From Peromyscus leucopus (lineage: Eukaryota; Chordata; Mammalia; Rodentia; Cricetidae): a stretch of DNA of 64,000 nucleotides. Under the pieces are notes generated by a model that saw only the letters and a list, made by a program, of their open reading frames with translations, was not told the DNA's origin and searched no databases. Below are positions 23,050-33,730 of the stretch, in pieces (the stretch's first letter is position 1; every line of letters starts with the position of its first letter). A program made the translations under genes and the position numbers. The stretch lies in assembly GCF_004664715.2 (NCBI RefSeq), contig NC_051075.1:40021458-40085457 (forward strand), given 5' to 3'.

Positions 23050-24395
23050 GGACTCTTGTCCTCTTGTCTATACCTGATTTTATAATAATCTCATTCAGTA
23101 AACAAATTATCAAATTCATGTCAGGAAGTTAGAAAGACTGTTCTAGATGAAAATGTACATCAGAAGGCAATGCACAAACATGTCCTTATGTGAGTAAGTA
23201 ATGCCACAAATGCACAGATAGTGAGGCAGGAGAGTGAAGAACTGGTCAGATGGGGCTTTTAGAATCACAAAACTGGCTAATGAATTCCCAAAACATTTTA
23301 GAAATTTTATTTTGAGTATTTATGGAGCTAGATCTGGTAGCAAAAGAAAAAAAAGGGAAGAGAATTCAAAATAAAAATTGAAAATGTTTGCAGACCACAA
23401 GTTTCATATTTAGGCTACTGACCCAAGATTAGACACAATGTAAAGTTCCAAAGTGTTACATTAGGGAATCTCTTAACAGACAACTCAGGAGGGATTTTAG
23501 CAGGCTACAGTTTTCTAGAGAATGTGTTATAGGTCATTATTTTGAGGTTAACTTTGGTTTCTAATGATGGATACTATTCCTGGTTTTATTGGGTGGCTTT
23601 TGAATTTGCTTTTGAGAAATACATAAAAACCCAGTAAACACAATGTCCAGTGTTGAGGACAGGAGACAGTCCTCTTTCAGGAAGGCATGGAGATTGGGCA
23701 TCACACATACCTTACTTTCTAAAGGACTCTATCAAGACAACAACTTCACTTTTGTTTGAATATTGGGAACTGGGAGACAATCTCTGTCTGGCCTTGTCTC
23801 GTTACTAAACATCATTCTTCTTCACTCAGCAGGAATCCGCTTCTCCGAATCATTCATCTCAGTTCTGCCCTTGGAAGCCAGCTGCCTCTTGTCTCCGTTT
23901 GCTTCATAAAATTGACTTCAAGTATCAGATCTCACAGAATTCTTTTCTTCTGGTTGACGATGTTTACCATTGTCCAGCAATTTCTCAGATGGTATGTTTT
24001 TCAAAGGCATCATTAATTCACAGTTGTCCTTCCTTACCAGACATCGCTCATCAATGTCTCAGAACATGGCACCCACACTTGTTATCATTTTTCAAGTCTG
24101 CCCTGCCTACAACAGGCAAGGAGCTATTACTTCATACTGTGTGCACCAGAGACTATTTATTAATACTACATGGGATTACAGAAAAGGTTTTCATAATTTC
24201 ACCATACTGCTAGTTCATAGTACAACCCTCAATGTTCCCAAACTAAATCATGAACTATTTTAAGTTTCACTTCCTACATTCTGCACACATTAAACAGATT
24301 TTCCTGAACCTATACACGGGATTTATACTTACGGCTTCATGGATCACTACTCTTGTCTCCCCCTCAAATGCCACAGATTGGGTCCCAGGGTATTA
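23050..24395. other. Unique AT-rich intronic DNA
   Basis: No recognised repeat or exon. Overlapping plus-strand frames at 23756-24263 share no known domain. Confidence 0.4.
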
Positions 24396-24399
24396 TAGT

Positions 24400-25930
24400 C
24401 TTTCCTAAAGATATCAACTACTATGTCCTTCCCTGCCACTCTCCAGTGTCTGTCATGAGTCTGTGTTGTTAGCAATCATCTAGGTGCTCACTCCGCTGCA
24501 TCCTCACCATCCTGGATTTACTCCTCCGATAAGCTTGTCTTCTACTCTTTTGGATTCCCCACTTCCCTCCTAATCTCTGTCTCAAACACCTCAACTCTCC
24601 AATGGATGCCTCCTATTCTCTCAGCTCTTACTCTGGAACCCTTCCTCCAGCAGAGCACGATGCCTTGCTGATCACCTCTGTCTGTGATTCACTCCTCCCA
24701 CCAGATGCAGGATGCATTGTGTTTATGGCCTCAAATCTACAGTCATGATTACTCTGCAATAAAAACAGAAATCACATAACCATTTGCCTACTCCTCTAAA
24801 CCAAACTTTGGCTGGATGTGACTGGAGAAAAAAAAAAAGGAGGAGGAGGGAAAATATAGTATATGTGATGTTTTTTTTTACATATACTCACAACCACAAA
24901 TTCCAAGGGAATCAGAATTCCTATGATCGGAAGCTGATCAGAATTTCTATGACTTCCCCTTACCCTTTTACTCTCCCATTCACCTAGACCATATTATCTT
25001 CACTCCCCTCTCAATATTCCAGTAACTGTCGAATGGGCCACCTAACTTTCACTTAACACGTCTGAGTACTCAAGGGTCTCAGAACCGTGAAAACCAACTT
25101 TCTTTATGACCTTATCTCTCTGTCTCTCTGTCAACAACTACCAAACGTGTATTGCTAATCCATACCATGTTCCAACGCCCACTGGACAATGAAAACTTGA
25201 CATCTTCACCTGGGCATGTGATACATCAAAATCAACATTTCTGAAACCCAACTCCTTGTTTGCATCTTAAATACTGCTCTCTCTAAAACCTCCCTAATCC
25301 AAGTTAACAACAACCCTGTGCTTATGTTTGCTTAAGCCAAGTTCTATTGCACAATCTGAATGAGTTTTTTTCCTCCCATCTCCCATCCACCGTCCATTGA
25401 GATGTAGTAAATCCACCACCATCATTCCCGTGTTAGATTGTTAACACAATGAGCAGAGTGCGCCACTTAAAAAGGAATAAATAACTTGTACTTTTCACTC
25501 AGTGTAATAGCCAAAGTGGCGACAAGGGCCTAAAGGACTCAGACTTACCTTTCAGCCTTTGCTCGTCTACTGTTCTTCCCAAACTCATTTATTTCATTAC
25601 CCTTTCTTTCCTTCTAGACTGTTCCAGGAACACTCACAGTAGACTTGTGCCAGTGTCCCGGGCATCTCACCTCCTGTAGTCCCTGATTCGGTGCCACCTT
25701 ATCAAAGAAGTCTTTCTGACTAGCCCTCCAGCTCCCATTACGCTGTTGAGACTTTGTCCATGGTACATCCTACTCTTTCAGATGTCCTTTCTGATTGCTG
25801 TCTTCTCCCCAATGCCAAACTCCAAAATACACTTTTGGGGAAACATTTTTTTCTCTACTATACCTCAGTGCTTATAACAACATCTGGTACATACCAGGGG
25901 TTTACTAAGTTATAGTAGAATCGTGAGTGA
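24400..25930 (+). repeat. L2 LINE, long diverged fragment
   Basis: Best support is at 25180-25340 (CATCTTCACCTGGGCATGTG, then an AAAATCAACATTTCTGAAACCC-type run) and 25555-25930 (the tail TGCTTATAACAACATCTGGT). The pyrimidine-rich composition fits L2 sense orientation. The left part (24400-25100) is a guess. Confidence 0.5.
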
Positions 25931-26072
25931 ATCAAATACTATCTTATTAAAAAATAAATTATGAATACGATTTCTTTTTCTCTATATACTCTTTTGTGTC
26001 TTTTAATTTATAAGACCGTCTAACAAATACTTCCTTCCCCCAAAACAAAATTTTAAATTAAGACAAAAGATA

Positions 26073-26280
26073 CTTATTTATTTATTTATTTATTTATTTT
26101 ATTTTATTTTATTTTATTTTTTTAGGTTTTTCGAGACAGGGTTTCTCTGTGTAGCTTTGCGCCTTTCCTGGAACTCGCTTTGGAGACCAGGCTGGCCTCG
26201 AACTCACAGAGATCCACCTGCCTCTGCCTCCCGAGTGCTGGGATTAAAGGCATGCGCCACCACCGCCCAGCTACAAAAGA
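26073..26280 (-). repeat. B1 SINE, inverted, with (TTTA)n tail
   Basis: (TTTA)n/(TTTTA)n at 26073-26125 is the complement of the tail; the body at 26126-26272 has GCTTTGCGCCTTTCCTGGAA, the cricetid B1 signature inverted. ACAAAAGATA occurs on both sides and is the likely target duplication. Confidence 0.93.
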
Positions 26281-27540
26281 TATTTTTAAGAAAGGTTCAT
26301 CTTGCTGCTTTTGGGTAAACAGTACAATATTTTTTCCTATTAATGCTACCCTGCAGCATATCAGCCATCCTTTGACAATTAATGTTTGTGCAATTAAAGA
26401 GCATACTTTCTACACCATTTACAAGTTGAGTTTTTGGCCATAATCAGTGCTGTGTATACAATGGTAATTCTGAATCTGAAAAGAGAACAATGAATGTTGC
26501 ATGGGTGGGCTGTATTTTAGTGCACCACAAATTTCTGGAGATTAACATACTCTTTCTTTCAAAAAGATTTATATTTTCTATAAAACACATTATTAGCTTT
26601 TACTCATGACCAGAATTAAAGATTTTGCCTTACAGGTTTTAAGAATCAATTGTTTTTCTGTCTTTGAGAAAGTATCCATTTTAACTTTCAGGCCTTAGCT
26701 GTCTTTTCAAAAGATACTTGGAATGACATTGAAACTGCCCATTCACTGCCATGAGATGTAAAGGGGGTGCATCTGAGGAACTGGCCTCACCACGGCAACT
26801 ACAAGGAATTACGTGTTATGAGTTTCCAGGCGTCCTGTGTGTTTGAGCTTTTCCAGTCTGTCCATTTATATCACATGTGGCAAACATGAAGTGAGACACT
26901 CTTCTCTCCTTTCTCACACACTATTACCACAGCATCCTCCACAAACAGTAGGCTTTCTAGTTCATGATCTTCTCGGTGTTCTCTTTGATATCAAATAGTA
27001 TTTAAAGATTTAAAAAAAAACTCAGCTTGTTTTTTCTCTCTCTCTTTTTTTTAACTGTGTAAAGTGGCAATTCTACAGAGTCTGTCTGATAATCAAAACA
27101 GATTTATTTTGGGTTAACTCACAATATGTATAAGGGAATTGGTCTTAGGATCCAGGAGGGGTGGGGCGTGGTCCAATGCAGTTGTCTGGAGAACTCTGTC
27201 TTGGTCCACAGTACTAGCATCTAGCATCTAAGACCTTGAGGTAGCCAAGAGAGCAAGCACATATGCATTCCAGGTCTTAAGGGGTCCCCCTCTGCCACGC
27301 CCCAGGGATAGACAGGTACCTAGCAGTTACCTGCTGCCTACTAGGGGCATTGCTTTAGGGTAAAGCACAGACAACCACTCCATATCTGTGTTCTTTATGG
27401 TGACTTCAGCGGAGAAGTTCATGTGTTGATTGATATGTTAGTCTCTTGAAAATATGCCCTCTATTTCCTTTCCTCTCTAAGTTCTCCAGCACATTTTCCA
27501 AAGTTCCCTATAGGAATAATTTCATTATAAAACCATGAGG
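26281..27540. other. Unique AT-rich intronic DNA
   Basis: No exon or firm repeat. A short poly-A and CT/T tract lies at 27011-27052. Confidence 0.4.
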
Positions 27541-27544
27541 CACC

Positions 27545-28530
27545 GTGCAAGCTTACAAAGAAGGGAGGCAACAAACAGTCCTACCCAGCTACAGCACCTA
27601 TGAACCACATCAAAGAACATGGCGTGTTAACTCTGAGGGTACAGTAGCAGCACACTTATCTTAGCAGCAACCAACCACTCTTTAATTGGACTTAAAACCT
27701 ACTCAACAAGAGGGAGAGAGACTGTGCCTAGAACGGGAAACCTACCTAACTACTCAGTGCTAGTGAAATCGAGGTTATTGGAGAATGGACAACCACTAAT
27801 TTACTAAAATAGCATAATCCCTGACAAGAATCTATAAACATTTGTCCTTATACCCACAGAGAAGTGTAGTCTTCGCCCCTCATCAAGGAAACTTCTCTTC
27901 GCAACAGACAGAGACCACCACAGAAAAACCACAACCAATCAAAATGCAGGGGCGTGGAGCCCAGTCCCAAGGGACGCATTCACAAAACACCCCCACACCT
28001 AAGGCTCAGGGAACATCGCAGGAGTGGAAAGCTTGTAAGAGCTAGAGGATCAGAGAGTTTCCCGTGAGATTGTGTCTCCTAGTTATATCAGAAGCTACGG
28101 CCATAAATTCTCCTCAACATGATCACCCAAATGTGAATTGAACAGTGATGACCCCAATGAACATGCCAAACCGAATAGAGAAAACCCACAGGGCCTCATC
28201 TGTAAACAAAGAACTATAAGCAATAAGGAAAGCTGAGAGCAGGAGAATTATCCTTCTCCAGAGAAGAGCACATCAATTGGTTGTCCGATGCCAAATTGTC
28301 AGCCTTGAAAACATGCATACAGGTAGAATTATGTGGACTGAAAAGTTTATATTTGGAATACATATATATGTGCATATATATATATGTTTTTAATGAATAT
28401 ATATGTGCACGTATTCATGAAATAACTAATGAAAAAGGAGACCATGGATCTAAAGGAGAGTGGGGATGGATATATGAGAGGGTTTGGGAGGAGGAAGGGG
28501 AAGGGATAAATGTCACAATTAAATTATAAT
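27545..28530 (+). mobile_element. Lx-type L1 3' UTR, copy 2
   Basis: Colinear with 7675-8640, with the same landmarks (CATCAAGGAAACTTCTCTTC, ACCACAACCAATCAAAATGC, CACATCAATTGGTTGTCCGA) and the G-rich end. It contains a short AT-rich (TATATG)n patch at 28360-28405. Same strand as copy 1. Confidence 0.87.
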
Positions 28531-31500
28531 CTCAACAATAAGATGTACGTATTACATAACACATGGCTAAACCATAATGAATGAATTGAAGGTCATGGAG
28601 TAATACTTAACATAGTTATTTCTTTGAAGAGGGGCAAAATGAGACAAAGAGAAGGAAAGAGAAATGGGTTTATTTTCCATAACTATGTAGTCGGAGCAAG
28701 CTGTACCCACATTTATGTATCTTGTGTTGACCTCTGAAAACTAGCTCACGCTCATGTTCCTGTGAAGTGGGATAATGGCGTTGTCCTTCTAGTCAAGCTT
28801 CCAGCCAGGATTTGAGAATGAAGAAAATGAAAACTGACACAAAACTAAACAGGAATGCAAGACATAAAGTGGCACACGTTCTAGGAACCCTTGACCTCTG
28901 TTCAGCAGAGATGTTCCGGAACTGTCTGTTTCCCAGGGTGAGTTGAACTCCAGCAGTTTCTTATTTTACAGATAAAACTGTTTGTAATCCATGCTTCCAA
29001 GGATGGACAGTAAAACTGTCAATAGTCCACAACTTGCCTCCCAAACCTCAATGTTAGACGTTCATAGGCAACCCAGAAAAAGGTCTCCATGGAGGGATGA
29101 GTAATCTGGGTTTACAGAACGGTGACTTCAAAGACGTTAAGCTAGGCTGAAAGTCCTGATGATACCCATCCATTTCATTGTATTTAAGAAGTGTAGAGTA
29201 CTTCTAAATGTTAATCCTAACATCTCTGCATTCAGAGATGTGTACCATATTTAACTACCAGAAAAGTTAGACTGTGTCCAAAGGCTGTATCTGGAGAAAT
29301 AAATGGTATTAGGTTCCCAGACTATTTTACTCTTTCTATAGACTGTAAAAGCAAGATGGTATATTGCTTCTTGCTTCAATATCACTATGGCTTCCTCAAA
29401 ACATGAAAGAGAGAAGAATAGAATTTGTACTTCTAAAGGGGATTTCCAGAAAGTATTCCAATAAAAAAAAATCCACATGTCTACAAAACACACACAATAG
29501 TGAATACAGTCTACCCAGTTTCCAGAAGCAATGAGTGGCAAAGCCCTGAAGTTTTCTAGATGGGATGTAAAAAAATATGCGCTCGACATGACTTAAATCA
29601 TGACAGATGGAAAACAGAATATCACATCTGGCTTTTTAAAAATATACTTATGAACTTCATGGTTCCAGTAATATTTACTGATGAAAGAACTCTTCCTTTT
29701 CTTTTTGCAATGATCCATAAAATTATGTCAAATTTATCCACAGAATGGTATAGCTGAGGCAAGCCACCTTGAACTGGCTTCTCCTGACCATTCTCTAGCC
29801 TGTCCTCCACATCACTTTACTTGTGGCCAATGAGTTAATTCCAAAGCAGTCAATAGGTTAACTTCTTACCCATTCCAATTTGTTCAAATGCTCTTTTTTT
29901 AAATTCTTTCTGTAAACAAAAGGCCATTCTTCCCTCATTTTGTTTTTGTGTGCTCCTTTTGACTAGTTTCCAAGAATAAAATAACTGATCATATGAAAAA
30001 AAAAAAAAATAGAACAGTTGCTCTTAGCATCCTTTGTATAAAACTCTAAGAGGCTGGCAATGCTCCACAGCTAGCAACCCTGACACTGTAACTTCCACAT
30101 GGCACTTTGAATGTTCCTTGGCCAAAGACATCACTGCACATGCCCACTAGCAATTTTAGATGTGAAAGATTATAGCTCCAGAAGAAAGTGTTATCTTCTT
30201 GTTATTGTTGGGAATTTTTCCATGCTGCAGAAGCGGCAGGAGCAGTGAGAAGTGCTGAAAATTCATTCAGTGTAATGGGCCTTTATAGCTCGCTTTAATG
30301 ATGTTGAGCTATATATACTTATTCTGGGAGTTTACGGAGAAGTATTTTTTGGAACTCTTTCTTGGGGGAACTTTAATTACCATCAATGTATAAAAATAAA
30401 TAACAGAATTTATGGCCAGATGGCATGATTGGTGGTTCTTTTTCAGAAAAACAGTTTTTAAAACACCCGTATCTGTCTTACATGGGAATACTGCAAAGCC
30501 GTCTGTTTACCGCGCTTCGCACTTAAAAGTCTGAGTTTCATCTCCATTGATGCTGAGGCCTAAAGCATTCTCTCAAAAGGAAATAAAAATAAAGTAGCTT
30601 CCTTCCCCTTGGAAGACACAATGACAAAACAACCAGGGGCCAGGAGGCAGAGCCACCACCGACACAGTCTCTCGGACACCTCGAGGTCAAGCTTCCTAGT
30701 CTTCAGAACCTCAGGAAAACTTGTTTCTATTTATAAATCAAGATATAAAACTGCAAAGTCAAGCAAGGTACGCCACAGTCTTCCCTCAGGTTTTGTTCAC
30801 TGATAGGCTGATTTTGCTTACACTGGAAAAAAAAAAAAACCTGCAAAAAATCGCACAAAAGGAGGCTGGTCCTGCTTTTATTTGGATTTTTCAATATATG
30901 GCTGCTTATTTGACTGCCATTTCCAACATCCTATCCTGTCCATGAAGTGGGGAACTTGAAGATTTAAGACATTTAGCCAGACAACAATCATACAAGAAAT
31001 CCCTTCAGGCAGTAACAACTAAAACATTATGTCCGTCTACATCCTTTCAACCTCCTCCCACCCCATCTTAGAATCTTGTTTGGTTTTATTAGTTCATATG
31101 ATGCTCAGGAAAGGAAACCCCTAAATGACTTGACAAAACAAAGTATCTTCGTAATAAATATGTGAAAGATGGTGACTGTTCCACACAGTCACTATTCTGT
31201 AACAGTACATTTGCTTGTCTAGTTCGAAGGGTAGATTTTTACATTTTTTTTCACCATTAAAAATAATTACAGTTGTGTTAGCTTGATTTAATCAGTTCAC
31301 AATGTACACTATATCAAAGCATTATATTGTATTATATATGTGTGGATCTATATACGTATGTCCACTTGAAGCATTTTAGCACATGTGATCTAACACAAGA
31401 CTTCTTTATCTTTCTTACTCACTGGCCCTTAGTGACACTAATGAGGGGTAGGTAAAGCTTATAAACAAAGAATTTACTTGGGATCCAGTAGATAAATGTT

Positions 31501-31720
31501 CTGAACTTCAGCAAAGAAGACCACAGGCACAAACTGCTCTGGGCTGTCGGCATTTGCCTTTTGCTCTTGCAGTTAGTGATATGGGTTTTCACGTCTCTCC
31601 ATTTGCACACGAGAAGTTGCAAGAGACCAGGAAACTGTCCTTGGATTTAAATCCCACCCTACAATCCATAGAAATTAATAGGTGACAAATGAGGTTGTCA
31701 ACAGTTGGGGCTTTTCACAT
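28531..31720. other. Largest repeat-poor block in intron 1
   Basis: About 3.2 kb without a recognisable young repeat apart from small A runs (29998-30009, 30827-30839). It lies 1.4-4.6 kb inside the intron from exon 1. The density of ATTA-containing AT-rich words at 30180-30440 would suit a regulatory element. No exon is recognised. Confidence 0.45.
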
Positions 31721-31724
31721 GTCG

Positions 31725-31860
31725 TTCCTCCTCTCCCCCCCCATCCCCACCTGCCCCCAGTCTCCTACCCCCCCCCCAAACATCCCGTCCCCTCTTCCTC
31801 CTTCCCCTAGCTTCTTTCACTTCCTTTTCTCTTTATTTCTTGACCCCTACTTTTTTTCAA
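31725..31860. repeat. C/CT-rich low-complexity tract
   Basis: Runs such as TCCCCCCCCATCCCC and TACCCCCCCCCAAAC. The 156-residue frame across it is compositional. Confidence 0.8.
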
Positions 31861-31945
31861 CACGTTCTCCAAATCTCCTTTCCTGGCTTAGACCTTGCTT
31901 GTTCCAGACCAGAGTTAAGACAACCTGAGGCACTCCACATTAACC

Positions 31946-31972
31946 GCCCCCCCCCCCCCGAGAGGGGGCGGC
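31946..31972. other. C-run/G-run imperfect palindrome
   Basis: A 14-base C-rich run is followed after GAGA by GGGGGCGG, so the two arms can pair or fold into i-motif/G-quadruplex forms. It lies 1.2 kb downstream of the Rtn1 start. Confidence 0.6.
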
Positions 31973-32679
31973 TTAAGAAAGGGGTTTCCCTAAATCAGCT
32001 GCCAGGAGCACATATGCCTGTCCCACCCACGTCCCCTCCTCCGGGAACACCCACTAGCCAGGCCTCACACTACATTACCCGGACTACACAACTCCCACTT
32101 CAGAACAGCAGAGCCTCGCAGACAACGGCACAACACGCCACCCCCTTACAGAATTTCTTCTGGAAACAGCGCTAACCAGGCAGCCACCCCTCCCCACAGC
32201 GTGCTTCTCTAGCTAGCCTCCGAGGACAAGCCATGGCCCTCGGGTTAGTCTCTCCAGGCAAGGATTCGTTCTGGCTGTAAAGAGCGAGTCAGGGGACGGG
32301 AGACCCGGACCCCTGGCAGTTTTTGCAAACGCAGAGGCGAGCTCAGACTGCTCGGTAAAGAGTGCCTGGACCTCTGGCCACAACCCCAGCACTCCAATCC
32401 GCCGCCAGGACCTTCACATTTGGGGGTTCCAAGTTTCAATACTCCCTGAGACTCAGGTAAAGAGCAGCTAGGAAATAAAGAGGGAGGGCTACAACTCCCA
32501 AGCCTCCTTCAGTGCTGTCCCTCCGGAATTAAGCTCAGGACTCCGTGGGGGTTGTTTTCTGCGCGGGAGAAGGGGAGCCGAGCTGGAAGGGGAATTGGAA
32601 AGGAGTAGGGTGTGGTGACTCCTTGAAGGTAGAGAAGGGGAGAATCAAAGCCCCTGGCTGCCCTAAACCCGGCGGGAGG
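31973..32679. other. Shore of the CpG island
   Basis: Composition rises gradually in G+C toward the island. No repeat is seen, and open frames show no domain. In intron 1 close to the exon, so it could hold promoter-proximal elements. Confidence 0.45.
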
Positions 32680-33122
32680 GTCCTGAGGCAGTGGGCCCGC
32701 CTGCTGCTTGGTCATCACCGACTGCGGTCGCCCGCGGGAGCACGCTGCGCGCAAACACGCCCCAGAAAACCATCACAACCTGTCACACCCGCCCTGCTGC
32801 CCCGAGGCCTCAGACAAGAGGGAGAAACTTGTTCCGGGGCGCAGCAGTAGCCAGGCTTTCCCAACAGGGACAAGGTCTAAGGCTGAAACAAGAGTAATAA
32901 CGAAATAGCAGGACTCACAGCCTTCTTCCTCCTACCCGCTAGCAGCCCACTGCTGTTTTTCCACCAGTCCGCTAATATTTACAGTCGCCGGAGGCTAAAC
33001 CCTGCTGGGGGTTGGTGCCCCAGGCAGAGAAGCCAGGAATACGCAGAGGAGAGCTGTGGACTCGAGGACCCACCAGAAACCAGGGTCCCGGCCTCCATTT
33101 GCGGGGTCGCGGTGCCCGCCGG

Positions 33123-33129
33123 CCTTACC
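33123..33129 (-). other. Rtn1: Splice donor of Rtn1 coding exon 1
   Basis: On the minus strand the exon ends in CACAG and is followed by GTAAGG, a near-perfect U1-complementary donor. It leaves a phase-1 junction (one base of the glycine codon), as expected for the next residue of RTN1-A. Confidence 0.88.
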
Positions 33130-33369
33130 TGTGGATGCAGTTTCCATGGCGACGGGCGGCGACCGGGCGGGGCCGGAGCACAGTTCCCGCGGCGACACAA
33201 CCCCTTCTCCGGCGCCGGACCCCCAGGCGGGCTCCCCATCCTGACGCGCTGGCCTGGCCCCTTTCGACAGCGCCGCTTCGTCCTCCCCCTCCCCCCGGCC
33301 CCCGAACCACTGGGACCCGGGGCTAGCCAAAGGCAGCGGCTCATCTTGCAGATCCGGCGGTGCAGCCAT
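33129..33369 (-). CDS. Rtn1: Rtn1 (reticulon-1, RTN1-A form) first coding exon, partial CDS
   Basis: Reticulon-1 is an endoplasmic-reticulum membrane-shaping protein of neurons and neuroendocrine cells. The membrane-inserting reticulon homology domain is C-terminal and is not in this window. This exon encodes the acidic, Pro/Gly-rich N-terminus found only in the long A isoform: 80 codons plus the first base of codon 81. It starts MAAPPDLQDEPLPLASPGSQ and ends SPPVAMETAST, matching human RTN1-A as I remember it in length, in GPGSQW, in RGEGE and in the ending VAMETASTG. The start is well fixed: an in-frame TAG lies 21 codons upstream (33433-33435) and no other ATG occurs on this strand for several hundred bases above it. 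The exon ends CACAG at 33129 and the intron begins GTAAGG. The start context is mediocre (T at -3, G at +4). No frameshift is seen. The rest of the gene lies left of position 1. Identity was recognised from sequence, not by a database search. Confidence 0.93.
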
Positions 33370-33730
33370 GGATGGCTGGCGGTGCCCCCGGCTGGACGAC
33401 GGCGGCGGCTTGGCGAGGCCGGGGTGCGGTGGCTAGGGGCGCGGGCGCTCCCTGCTGCTGTCCCCACCGGGCTCCGGGAAGCTGCAGAATCTGCGCGCCG
33501 CCGTCGCTGCCTCTGCTGCAACTCGGGCCGAGCCGCGGCTGGTGCTCTGGGCGCTTCGGCTCCTCCTTCTCCCCCTCCTCTTCCTCCGGGGCCCCGGGGC
33601 GGCCGCCGCCTGCGCTCCTCCCCTGCTCCAGAGGCTGCTTACTGTGCGGGCGCCGCTTCGCTACTCCCAAGCCTGTTATTACGCAGGTGAAAATGGCCTG
33701 CTAGGTCGAGTCCTCCCGAGTGCACGTCAG
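33370..33730 (-). promoter_or_regulatory. Rtn1: Rtn1-A leader and core promoter region
   Basis: This is GC-rich DNA immediately upstream of the start codon. It holds GC boxes (GGGGCGG near 33596), long CT/GGA-rich tracts and no TATA box that I can see, typical of a dispersed CpG-island promoter. The minus strand has no ATG here, so the leader is free of upstream AUGs. A CRE-like TGACGTGC lies at about 33721-33729. The exact transcription start cannot be read from the sequence; 33.5-33.7 kb is an estimate. Confidence 0.6.

Larger units (their letters stand above)
1..33128 (-). other. Rtn1: Rtn1 intron 1, 5' portion
   Basis: Everything left of the exon 1 donor is inferred to be intron 1. No open frame here resembles the RTN1-A continuation (expected soon after the METASTG junction) and no later reticulon exon is recognised. 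The intron is therefore at least 33 kb. Its content is mostly dispersed repeats and AT-rich unique DNA. Confidence 0.8.
32680..33730. promoter_or_regulatory. CpG island over Rtn1 exon 1
   Basis: This is the only long stretch in the window with frequent CpG and high G+C; flanking DNA is AT-rich and CpG-depleted. It covers the 5' end of intron 1, the coding exon and the leader. Long open frames on both strands inside it are a by-product of few AT-rich stop codons. Edges are judged by eye. Confidence 0.85.

Noticed and set aside
31705..32175. 156-residue proline-rich plus-strand frame
   Set aside because: Produced by a C/CT-rich low-complexity tract; no conserved domain or splice context.
33255..33285. 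REST/NRSF site (GACAGCGCC) in Rtn1 exon 1
   Set aside because: Only a right half-site resembles the motif; the left half is not seen at allowed spacing.
33341..33670. Minus-strand frames starting at 33670 and 33521 as upstream ORFs of Rtn1
   Set aside because: Their first codons are TTG on inspection; no ATG is present, so they are not convincing uORFs.
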